Assembly (NCBI GenBank): GCA_036971715.1
Contig: JAVHJL010000011.1
Location: 1,364,001-1,428,000 of the forward strand
DNA from: Arthrobotrys musiformis
Taxonomy: Eukaryota > Ascomycota > Orbiliomycetes > Orbiliales > Orbiliaceae
Length of the DNA stretch: 64,000 nucleotides
Direction: 5' to 3'
Below are positions 23,441 to 34,678 of this stretch, piece after piece; the stretch's first letter is position 1, and each line of letters starts with the position of its first letter. Made by a program: the position numbers and the translations under genes. The notes beneath the pieces were generated by a model. That model worked only from the letters and a program-made list of their open reading frames with translations. It did not search any database and was not told the origin of the DNA.

Positions 23441-23916
23441 AACTAGCTTTTGATAACGAGCACTTAACCATGTATGAAATCACGAATTCACGAATTTCGG
23501 GGAACAGTTCTTATTTTAGATGAATTTAGGATCAAATTTGAACTTAGCAGAGCTAAAAAAGGTGTATCTGGTTTCTTGACAGGGAATTGAAGTCTTCATT
23601 TATCTTTCATATCAATAGGTTGGATACATGTGGTCTTGCATAACTTTATACTAATCTCAACATCATAACTTCATTAAAGATCTCGGAACCAAAAAAGGAA
23701 AAAGTAAATACAGGTTTAAAAAAAAAGGAAACTCGTGATAAATGTTCAATTATATAATACGGTGAAGATTAGGTTGATTGGTAGAATTTCTGTGGATAAA
23801 AGCCTCCCATGCACATCTTGAACTTTGCAAAATTCCCCAAAAAATATGATTTCCTGTGGCCGGATTGCCATGATCTAGAGTCATGGTCGGGCCAGCTTGG
23901 TTTTCGTGAAAACAGC
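23441..23916. other. Intergenic between converging genes
   Basis: AT-rich 3' flanks of the WD40 and annexin genes. Nothing further is recognised. Confidence 0.6.
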
Positions 23917-26858
23917 TCACGCTTTGACAACTGCAGTGGTATGGGTGTCGACTGAGATAAGGTTGAGTAGGAATTCCTGGTATGATCTGTAGGTACGGTT
24001 TTAGTCAGCGATTGCCACCAAAAAGTAATGGTTATATCAAAATAGGAGGGAAGGTGGAACGTACCCAGAGCATTCTCCCTTGATTCTTTCTTTGAGGGAC
24101 ATGCCATATTTGGTCTTGTACGCCTCCTTGACAGCCGTCAAATGTTCCGCATCCCAATGAATACGGACAAGCCTGGCAACTAGAAGGTCGTCACGGGTAC
24201 CGACGCCCTTCATGGATTCCTCGAGGAGACGGGCATCACGAGCCGGCTTGTTGAGAACCCCGTTGAGAACGTGGAGCAGAGCCTCGCCCTAAATATCGAA
24301 ATTTCGGTCGTTAGTATCACACTCCAATCCAGGGAACGAGACTACTCCAATCCAAAATAGTCAAAGTAGTGGATTCTACTCACAATCAATCCGTTCAACT
24401 TCTCAGCAATCAGTCTTGCAAGATCTTGACCATCGAATAGCTTCTTATACATCCTCATCAACTCTCTCAAATGGGTCGTGCTTCTGGTAATAACGATCTT
24501 TCCGACGGCGAAGCTATCGACCTTGTCCTTCGCAAGGGCGTCGTGAAGGTCCTCAGCGTCGTCTCGGACTTTGTCGAGGTAGACTTTGTCCCACTCATCC
24601 ATGTGCAAACCACGGGTATTGGTATCAAGCTGGAGCATAACAAGATCCTTAAATCTCTCACCAGTAGCCTTATCGGCTGCCAGCTCCTTCTTAATGGCTC
24701 TTTCGAAGTTATGGTCGTTCTTCGAATCTCTATAGGATTGCTTGATATCGATTATATCATCGACCTCACGGCCCATGATGGCCTCGATGAGGAGGGCGTG
24801 TCTGAAGTTCTGATAACCGTTTAGAAATTTGTATATACCACGATATTGGGAATCGAGGGCAAACTTACTGCTTTCTGGTTTGAAAGGATAGACCAGTATG
24901 ATTCGGATTCATATGGACCCAAAGCCGTCACATATGCAGCCAGTTGAATTTTACCACTAAGCTGGGCCTTGAGATGTTTGGCGAGGTTCACGTTACCCTG
25001 TGGATATCTATTAATAAAACCATTCACGATAAGACTAGAATAGAAAACTTACAAGTGGGTGAACTTTCTTGTACGCTGCTCTCAAATCCACCATTTGGTC
25101 TCCGGATAGGAAAGGAACGACTTTCAGAATTGCTCCGACATCCGCAACTTTACCCTTCAGAGCCTTATATAAGATTTGAGCATGATCATTTGGATCATAC
25201 TCAGGTTCTGAGGGACGGCGCTTCTCCTCGGGGCGAATATAGTCGCCGCGGCTGCGCGAATGAGAGCGGTGGTGACGACCAGACCCAACGGAAAGTGCAT
25301 AACCGGCACTGGCGCCACCATGGGAGCCTCCCAAGGCAAAGTTGCCGCCGACGTCGACGCTGAATCCTCGATCTCTTGGTGGTAATCCAGGGGAAGGCAT
25401 GGGGGAAAGAGGATAATAGGAGGGTCTGTATGCATCTGGTGGGTAATCATCATATCGTTCATGCTCGTAGTGATCGTGATAGTCTCGATCATGGACAGTC
25501 ATCCTCGCCATTCCTGTATCAATCGCTGGAACGGAAGCGTGTCGATGACCGACCGAGCTTGCTCTTTGACGACCACCATGGGGTTGCTCTGTAATAAGAT
25601 ACTGGACTGGAGCGGGACGAGACGAGGGCCGCCCCGAGCTCACTGGTGAATGTGGGCGCTGGACATATCTGACGCCAGCGATCTCATCGGCAGGTGGGGA
25701 CTCGCGGCGGTGCTCATATCGAACAATGTGGCCAGCAGATCGTCGTGGGTCATCGCCATAGGCAGACAGTGGGACAGCGCCCACTGGCATTGCCAAACTA
25801 CCAGCCGACCTACGAGGATCATGGAGCTGACCAGCAGAACGCCTCGGGTCCCCGTAATGGGCATTGTCGTAGTGGCCACTCTTGCGACGCTCTGCCTTCT
25901 CACGCTCTGCTCTATCTCTTTCTGCCCTTTCTCTCGCCGCCGCCCTCTCCGCGATTTCTCGATCTATTCTCTCTTTTTCAAGTCGTTCGATCCTCTCCCT
26001 TTCGACAAGTTTCTGGATTTCCCTTTCGCGATCTGCATTGGCTAGCTGCAAAGCTAAGGCACCAGAAGACCTTCGAGGGTCTTGCAATTGTCCAGAGGAA
26101 CGCCTTGGATCACCATATCCGTCCGCGTAATGGGAGCTCCGACGGCGCTCGGCTTTCTCTTTCTCAGATGCAAGTTTCTCCCTCTCTCTTTTTATGGCCT
26201 CTAGCTCTTCTTCTCTTGCCTCTCTTTCTCTACGTTCTCGTTCACGATCCTTCTCTAGCTTCCTCCTATCCCTTTCCTTTTGTCTTTGTTTCTCGTCTTC
26301 AGAGTCCTCGCTCGACCAAGCAAGATCATTATCTCTCTTCTCCTTCTTCTTGTCACTCTTGCCACTGAGGGAAAAACTTCCTTTTACCCTATCGGTGGTT
26401 AAATTAACATCCAAACCCCGCGGGGCGGGACCACGATCCGGTGAAGCAACCGCTCCACGGGACCCTGCAGCCTCCCGCCTCTTCTCCAGATCCCGCTGCT
26501 CTGCGAGTTCCCGTTCATAAACTCGCTTCCAATCAGTAGCACCAGCGGACCTTCGCGCCGGATTATCGCGGGAGGCATCTCGATGTTCGTCCGCGAACCG
26601 GACTCCTGGGGATGGTGGTCGTCGACCGGAGACTATGGTAGTCGCAGCGTTGGCACCATACGCATCATCCGGAGGCGCAGGCGCATGCGGCATAGATACG
26701 GGGGCATTGTACGTCCTCGGATACGAGTCGTTTGGAGATTCCGGGTATCCTCCAGGAGGTGCATAGGCTGAGCCCGCTCTGGAGTTTGAGCGTGGGCGGG
26801 AGACATACTCGACCCTGCTGTCCCGCCGGTCGTAATCGTCGTATTCTCGCCTCGACAT
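23917..26858 (-). CDS. Fungal annexin with long N-terminal extension
   Basis: Ca2+-dependent phospholipid-binding protein. Five exons, 884 aa: 25053-26858, 24869-24997, 24384-24809, 24065-24288, 23917-23986. Residues 1 to about 550 are disordered and rich in Arg, Ser, Tyr and Pro. They contain a Glu/Arg-rich predicted coiled coil (about 190-325) interrupted by DPRRS(S/A)G motifs at about 250, 260, 337, 347 and 370. Residues about 553-884 form the annexin core. Repeat 1 begins DPNDHAQILYKALKGK and includes GNVNLAKHLKAQLSGK; the last repeat carries the type II calcium-site form MKGVGTRDD. The core is of normal annexin length, while the extension is far longer than in vertebrate annexins. Extended annexins are known in filamentous fungi. 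The membrane-repair or septal roles suggested for some are not shown by this sequence. Confidence 0.92.
25731..26130 (-). repeat. DPRRS(S/A)G motif repeats in annexin extension
   Basis: The region encodes two similar blocks. Each is an Arg/Ser-rich HY-x-GDPRRS(S/A)GQL-x-DPRRS(S/A)G cassette, separated by a Glu/Arg coiled stretch, with a fifth copy following. It is an internal protein duplication. RRS contexts could be basophilic-kinase sites (inference). Confidence 0.75.
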
Positions 26859-28907
26859 TGCTTCTTACTTGGCTTTATTTATTTTTATTTTTACTTTTTT
26901 TTTTTCTTGTCGGACAAGGAATTAAAATATATAAAAGGAAGGATATTGGAAATGGGAAATTTTCCCAAGCCGTAACCCTTTTATTTCTGGTCTCGCAACT
27001 TGTTTTTGCTTTCTTCTTGATCCTGTTGCAACTCCTCTTTTGTCAGCACGAGCTAAGTATCTCCCACTTGCTAGTTTACTCTATCAGGAAAGTGGGGGAA
27101 AACGAATGATGGAGGGCTCAAGCTTGGAAAGGAAAACCCGTACCTTTGAAACCAGAAAGCTTGCAGGCTAGAATAATAATAACGACGATGCTATAGAGGA
27201 CTTCGATAAAGAGGGCAATAATGATATTAACAATAAGGAAACCTCGGAGGTCTTTGGCAGTCTTTATCAGTTCGAAGACGATCCTTCTCGACAGCAAAAA
27301 TAGAAGAGAGGAGGAGTAAGCAGCCACTAGTGTAATAGGTATAGCACAAGTATATGGCACAGACAGCTTAATTAAAAAAAGGGCGCAAGAACGGGACGAA
27401 AAACTGGCTAGTATGATAGGTTAGGCGGGTCAAAGCTACTAGAAAATACTCTTGCCGTGAGGCACAGCGGGCGGCTACTATACCTTAAATCTATATATAC
27501 TCCACGGCAATCAAATATTCAAATGAAAAAGGGCGTTTACTTCGTATCCCCAAATCCTATCGAACCTATTGTATTTTTCACCGGTTTTGATTTCGTTAGA
27601 TATCACGAATCATCATCGCTTTCACGATTTCATTACGGAAGCGGAAAACTGGAATGGGAACAAAGGGACCCACTATCGTACCTAAAAAAAAGCAGCCCCC
27701 TCCGACTTCAGGTGCATGCCCATGTTCGGGCGCTCACTCTTCCCTATCATGCAGGCCTGGTGCATGACGAAGCTATGACTGGGTTCAGATGCAGGATGTG
27801 CTTAGCTGCGAGCGAGGGGCGACCAGTTCCGGTCTAGTCATGCGGACCACTTTCGAATTTCTGGGGCCTCGTTTTACTTCCAAAGACATTTGCATTTGCG
27901 ATACCCTATGAGTCCGATCTTTGTGTCACGGTAAATGCCTTGGGGGGCACGAAAAGTTTAAGCTTGGTTAGTATAGATATACAAGCTTGTATACTTTCCA
28001 TCTGCACGGATTTCCCGGGATTTAATAGAGAAGAATCGATACTTGTCGGGCGGATATAGTGAAGATAGTGCGGAGCTCGAGTTGAGGTTCGCATATTCGG
28101 ATCCTTGAAGTCAGGCATCATATTGTTGTATTTCGGCTCCAACACATCTAAATGTTGCCATGTTCCCTCATGCAGCTTACGGGACCATCAGTGGCTTGGA
28201 GGAAATATAAAATCACGGTACCGTCAGTTGATACGGCAGATGACCACTTATAAACTTAAGCATCTATCGAATCCAATCTCTAAAAAACAAAGTGAGAGCC
28301 CCGTTGTGTGAAAAAACATCATGAGAGACTACAGCGAGTTGGAGCCGCTCCTGATACAGAGTGGAGACAGAAGAACGGAGCAGCTTGGCCATTTCCTGTG
28401 TTTACGAGTAAGATAATAAAACTTGAAGGTAATAAAAAGGTTTAATTTCGGGAAGGCTGGATAAGGAAACGTGACGCTATGGTCATGCGGTTGTTGATAA
28501 AAGTATGCTAATGCAGGTACGAGGGCTGGCTCGCGGGTGAGGGAGGCTACTCCCGTTACCTCCTGTAAGCTTTTTGTCCTGCATAACATGAGTAGAATGG
28601 ACGAAACATGAGTAGAGAAACCAAGTGAATATAAAAAATCAACGCTCGGACCAGAATGCCGCTGAACGCCAGAACATCATTGATGAGAGAACATAGGAAA
28701 CAGTTGAAGGCCAGCTTTTAATAGAAAAGAAAAAAAATAACGATAAAGTCAAGGACGAAAAGCATTTTTCGAACGGGTTGAAAGGGAGGGGAAGATTACC
28801 CTCCGGGCTAACAAAAAAAAGGCAGCTGTACCACGGGACTAAGAGGTTAATTGCAACTTGCAGGCCATAAACAATGGTTTTTAAAACAAAGCCAGAAGCG
28901 GCCGTTT
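26859..28907. other. Intergenic between annexin and septin
   Basis: No gene is recognised. The annexin 5' flank is at one end and the septin 3' flank at the other. The open frames at 26732-27109 and 27457-27837 have no domains or splice context. Confidence 0.55.
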
Positions 28908-30744
28908 TCAGCGAACACGGCCGTTGGTAGGTTTGCCTGTCTTGCTCAGGCGGCTGGTACGCCAGTTCTCGTACCACATGTCACGGCTGGACTCACGAAG
29001 GTCGGCTCGCCAGTCCGAAAATACAGCCTCCTTGAGCTTGAGGAAATCACAGTGGGTCAGATTAAACGGGTCAGCAACACCCCAGGCGTACTGTCGTCCA
29101 ATCGACTCTGAACTGTAGTGGTCTGGAGAGATGACCGAAAAGGGCAAGATATTGACAGCTGGAATAATAGATCCGGTCTCCGAACCAGCGTCGCTTTCAT
29201 CGTCTGAAGCACCAGATCCATTTTCTTCTTCCTCGTCTGCTTCCGGGAGAACATCCCTCGCAGACTTCTTCGGTTGGGCGGAGCTCGGCTTTGAGGTTGC
29301 AGCCGGGCCGTAGTCTAGGTCGAGATCGAGATTGGCGACCGGGTCAATTTTCGATTTGTGGAGTGACTGAATGACAAGGCTCTTGAGTTGGGTCATTTGA
29401 GCAAGGGTGCAGGTGTCAGCCTTGGAGATGATTGGTATGACGGTTGTCTTCCCGTTGAGGGCGCGGAAAACTTGTAGATCGAAGCCATCGTCTAAACCCT
29501 CGATTCCGGTGTCCTTGTTGCTTTTTGGCCCACGTCTGACTGACTTGCTAGCTCCCGTGTCAAGGCGAGCAGGATCCATCAGGAGGAATGTGCAATGAAT
29601 GTGGGAGTCTTTGTTGCCTGGGATTCTCGAAACACGAGTTTCTTCGGTGAACGTTTCCTCGAACTTGTTTTCAATAAATGCTACGATCTCCCTCAATTGC
29701 AAATCGACAACAGATTTCTCCAACCCGTCCGAGTCCCAAATTGTAAATCCGACTCTCTCTCCGTCGATGTCAGTTTCTATATAACTCTTCTGGAAAGCAC
29801 CGGTTTCGGCTTCGAACACAGGGTGTTCTGGGTCCTCGAGGTCTTCCGTGTATTCGAAAGGGGAGGCTCCATTGGCAAGAGCCTTTCTATGGTTCTTGGC
29901 CGAGTTCCCAAGCGAGTATTTCAGGAATTGAACGAAGCTACTTTTCCCGGAGCCTCTCGCTCCAATTACAAGGACACTTTGAAACAATATGTTAGAACAT
30001 GCTTTTCGGATAGAAACAATAGAAACGATGTATATATTTCAACAACACCAACAACAAAAGGGAATACTGCGGGTCGAAAGTGACTTACTTGAATGGTACA
30101 GGGTCTTTGCGCTTTCGGAGCCTCCTGGGCCCATGAACGGTCGATACAGCTGAAGAAGCGTAACTATACCGCCCACGATTGGTAATAGATGCACCCTGGA
30201 AAGGGTCTTGGTTCATGTCGAAGCCCGGCTTGACATTTTCTTGTTTAGATGGATCTGGATGCGCTGCATCGCGTGAAGGCATATCGATGCTCGGCTTCGG
30301 TAGGGATTGGCCTGGTGGGCTTGAAGCTTGATGGCTGGGTGGGACACCCCCAAAGGTTCGCATGGGAGAGCCCGTCCCCTTTGCAATATCAAGCTCGGGC
30401 AGGCGAGGGGGGGTCTGGGGGACCGGAGGAGGCAGAGCAGGCTGGTTTTTCTTGATCTTCTTAGACATCTTGTCGTTTGATCGTGATCTTCGAAGGAGGT
30501 TTCCCAGAGATGATCTCCTGGCAGGTAAAGGGCTTTCGTCTCGATTATTTGATGCTCGAGAAGGGCTTTTGGAGAGATCACCAGAAGAGCCGTTGGCTTT
30601 CAGGGAGTTCTTTGGGATGCTAAGTCGGCCTGGGGGACTGGAGCCGCTGCGTGGAGTTACTGGTCGTCCTGAGCGACCATAATGGTGCATATGGCCGACG
30701 TCGTCTGTTGGAGGAGGCGGAGGGGGATGGAGCGGAGCCTGCAT
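28908..30744 (-). CDS. Septin, AspE-like (filamentous-fungal group)
   Basis: GTP-binding cytoskeletal protein of the septin family, acting at the cell cortex and septa. Two exons, 574 aa: 30089-30744 and 28908-29976. A Pro/Ser-rich disordered N-terminus (1 to about 205) is followed by a polybasic stretch RRLRKRK, expected to bind phosphoinositides. The GTPase domain starts at about 218 with the P-loop GARGSGKSS (224-232). The G4 motif SKAD is present. The G3 position reads WDSDGL rather than the usual DTPG, so hydrolysis may be altered. An acidic insert (about EADEEEENGSGASDD) lies between G4 and the last conserved part, as in AspE-type septins. The end WYENWRTSRL is septin-like, with no long C-terminal coiled coil. 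Assignment to AspE rather than a core septin is by overall resemblance. Confidence 0.85.
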
Positions 30745-33700
30745 CTCTGTTTTGAAAAGAAATCAAACAACTTGCTGACTACCTGCTATAGTAACCGAGA
30801 GCCCGAGTAGGGGTCTATGATACCGCCGACAGCAGCCTGTTGGCACGGGCGTCGTTTAAATTAATATTATATTAATAGGGGCCTTGTTTGGTCGATTCAA
30901 GTTTAACCTTCGCCCTGTTACAAGTGCGTTGGGATGGATCCGAGCGGGCTAATTAAGCAAGCAAGCAACTAGGCCGACATCGACTGACAAGTTAACAGTC
31001 TACTGCGGAGGGGGGGTTTGGTCAATGCGATTGCAATTGCAATGCGGCAGCAGCAAGGAACAGTTGGAGAAAGAAGAAGAGTCTGATGAGGAGGCACGGA
31101 ACAGAGCAGAGTGCAATTGTCCGGGTGGGAAATGCAACAGTTCGCAGCAAATTGCTGTCGAGGTCGACGCCTTATATTATATGGCTTCCTACAACCAGTT
31201 GTTCTTCGAGAGGAGGTGGCCGGGAAACGAATCAATCGTACGTAAGATCCAAAGCAAAGGAGGCTGTACGACGGTATACCTACTACTGACTGTACTGACG
31301 TCGAGTTCAATTCAGGAGCGGGGCTGACCTCTGGAATGCAGCAAGATGCAGCAGGTGCAGCTCTCCACAAAGCCGAGCTCACCGATTGATTTCTATTGGC
31401 GGGCGAAACCTCTCCTGTTTCCAAGTTTTTTGTTTTTTTTTTTCCTCTTCCTGAGTCGTGATCACGGGCGCGACTCAACTGCAAATCCAGTGGCTTCTTT
31501 TTTGCGATATCACCGTTGTTGATAACACCACTCTAGATCCAGTGCAGTGTCTAATATATGGCCGACTGAAATTACAGTGACCACATGCGCCTTTGCGCTA
31601 CACAACGGTTCCAGTAATGTACTTGGAGCAAGGCGTCGCCGCGCAAAAACGGGAAACTGCACCGGGTTTTTCGAGGGGTGTGGGGGTTCGAGGCCCTTTG
31701 TCGAACTTCTGGTGTATCTCGAAGTGCGAAACTGAACGGTGCCTGACCGATCGCTTTCGAATGACTTGGATGAACGAAAATGCAGAAGAATACACGAAGT
31801 AAAAGGAGACGTGAGATCAGGACCTCTGCGGGGAGACGTGGATTCAAAGAAGAAGAAGAACAAGAACCAACTGAAGGCAATTAATTGCAATGCGGCGGGC
31901 GGCCCCAAAGGATAAACTCCAAGAGCAGAACAACCGTTTTGCGACTGACCCTTATCCTCTTTCGCCTCTCGGGATTTGAACCACTGAGACGAAGATTCGC
32001 TTCGTTCGCTTCTGTCTTTGATATCGCTGGCGTTTGCTTCTTTCACTCCCCTGCCTGTCAGCCTTTCCCCGTTTTGTTAAGGGGCAGACTGCAGGTACTG
32101 AATTTTCAAGCCAACTATTCGGACCCTGCACTGATGAGATGACAGGTTCACATACGTATACAAGGTGCAAAAATTTTTTGGATCAAAACATCGGGAGAAG
32201 AGCTGGAAGCTGGTATCCGAAATACAATGCTTGTAATCGCCAGACTTCGGCCAAATCATCCTCAACTGATACACTCTCTCACTGGTTCTGGGAAACAACC
32301 CCCTAATATCAAACTGATCAACTGTGCCTACCAGAGCGCCGTGTTTGTGAGCCAATTGAACACCGTTCCGGTCCTGAACAACGACAGGCATTGCTGTGCA
32401 AGCCAGTGGTTCCATGCTGTTTTCCAGGGTATGGGAAATATGTGTCCCATAGCATCATCTGCTGCCAATTATGAAACACCGAGCCAAGCAATCGGACAAT
32501 TACAAAGGACCTCCTCGGTGCTGCCTGAAGCGGTACCCTAAAATCCGACACAGAGCCGCGTGGGAACGAGGTGCACGTGTTATCTGATTTCGCCCCGCGC
32601 GCCAACATCTGGGATTCGAGGCTGCAACATCTGAACGTTTGATATTGACATATCTGCATGCGTCGAATTAGAATAACTTTAGCAACAGGCTAAGGAATTT
32701 GTCTCGTCCATCACTGGTACATTTAGTTGTACCCTAAAGCGCCGTTGAAATATTCAGACCTTTGCTTTGAATTCCATTAGGCCAAAATTCCGGGATCATC
32801 CCAGGAATTAATGGTTCGTTGTATCTGTGCTTGAGCTTGAGGACTGAAGTATACAAATTCGTAAAGTCGCATGCCACTTGGCGTCAACCGATTAAACGGA
32901 ATAATCCTTCGCAGCTGCAGTGCACGCAGTGTTCATCACCGGCCAAGGATTATGGCGAAATGTCGACTTGACCAACTATACTGCCAAACTTTACCGCCTA
33001 AGGAGAAGGTCGATGCTACCATCAGGAATCTAGAACTCGTCCTTGGAAACTAGACTCTCCAGGATCTTCTAACCGTGCGGAACTTTTGACCAAGTTATAA
33101 ATATGCAGCTGCGGCTCACTTCAAGTAACCTATCGGAATGCCCTACGGCTTTTGTATTGATCTAAGACACTTACCCGTCTCGATGGGGTATCAATGACGG
33201 CATTTGCAGACACAGGTGCCAAAGGATTTGGCCGGCCCGCGTGCTCGACTGGCAATTTTTGCGGTCGATTCAGGTCTAGAAACCTCCATGAGACTAACCT
33301 TCGAAGCTAACGTATCGCCCAGCCCGTTAGAAAAATAAATGTCCTCATGCGCCATGGGATCGTCAAACCAATGCTGCAGGAACTTCCCCAGTTCGAGCAA
33401 AGTACATTAATTTGAATATGTGATACCAACCTACCGGCTCTCTTTCCATGCGGTTCAATGAAACTAGACTCTGGATAACGGATGTACAGGTCCTCATGCC
33501 CTAGTTTCCGCTCCACACAAAATATTGTTTAGTAGAAGGCCCCGGCCTACGAAGGCTCCCGAGTGGCCGGAACTTTCATCCGACCAATGGAATGAATATA
33601 ATTAGGTGTTGACAGAGCGACAGTTTCTCAACAGGTAGCCCAAAGAGAAAAAGGTGCTTGGTTTCCAATCTATATCCTTGATATCATATCCACCAAGTCT

Positions 33701-34678
33701 CGAACTCGAACCGGTTTTTTTTTCTTCTCGAAGATTCTCGGGGATATGGCTAATGCGTGCTCTGTCGCTCTTCAACTGCTATTGGCCGCATGGAATAGAT
33801 CTGTAATAGTACCACGGAATAGGTTACTCTAAGCTGGACGCCACCGTTATTGCATCTGCGAGCCTGATTCAACGAACTTCCCGAGGTACAGACGCACCTA
33901 GTCGCCGCTCGACAGAAAGCCCTGTCAAGCATTGATTGGTTTTGCGGGCCCCCCAGAACCACGCGCCCCGAAAACCCACCTGACGCCGCCAGCAGAGCAC
34001 GGTCCCCAAATTCGGTCCATTGTTTTCATAGGAGACCTACGAAGGAAGAAAATCAGGGAAAATTGAGTAAGAAATACTCGACCGCATCCTCTTGAAGGCC
34101 GGTAAATTGGCTTCAATATTAGTCTTTTCTGGAATCTCGAGCAAGAAAACGGATAGCTGCCGGAGCCACAAGTATAGAGCTTGATATATAGGATCCGCTC
34201 ATCTACCCTGTACCTTCCAGTTCCATTACTCATGTCCTAGTCCAGAATAAAAAGTCCACCTATGGAGCTGCAAGCTAGCTATTTCTGGTGTCCTTCAATC
34301 AACAGCCGCCGTGAACAAGCTTCCCCCATCTCCAGTTGCAACCTTTGTTTTTCGTCAATATGCTACACATCAGCTGTCCGCAAGGACTAACGCAGTGCAA
34401 TTCTTGGCCAATGAGCTGAGATTGGGGTCTGCGAAGCCAACGTATTGCAGCCTCCTATAAGGAGGGGTAATAACGGCTGACTTTGAATAGAATTAATGCA
34501 TGCATACCCACTCGACGATCCCGTCGTCGATATGATTCCCTTCCTAACCCACAAAGACCCAGACACAACCCCGCAAACAAAAGCATAAACCTCAAGAATA
34601 TTATTCTGACACCACCAGAGATATATAAGGAACCTACAGCTCCCTCGCCTGAATGAATAGCTTCACTTACCTGGCTAA
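30745..34678. other. Gene-poor region with exon-like fragments
   Basis: No complete gene can be supported. On the minus strand at about 33190-33520 there are short coding-like blocks with consensus splice donors, described under findings. The rest has no recognised domain, RNA gene or intact mobile element. Confidence 0.5.

Noticed and set aside
25650..26520. Long + strand frames opposite the annexin extension
   Set aside because: Antisense shadows of an Arg/Glu/Ser-rich coding region; composition is explained by the real gene.
31965..32020. Second tRNA-like T-loop (GGTTCAAATCC on the minus strand)
   Set aside because: The T-stem does not pair and no acceptor stem can be formed.
30969..32659. 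Several open frames on both strands
   Set aside because: No domains, no consistent splice sites and Cys/Ser-rich random-like composition.
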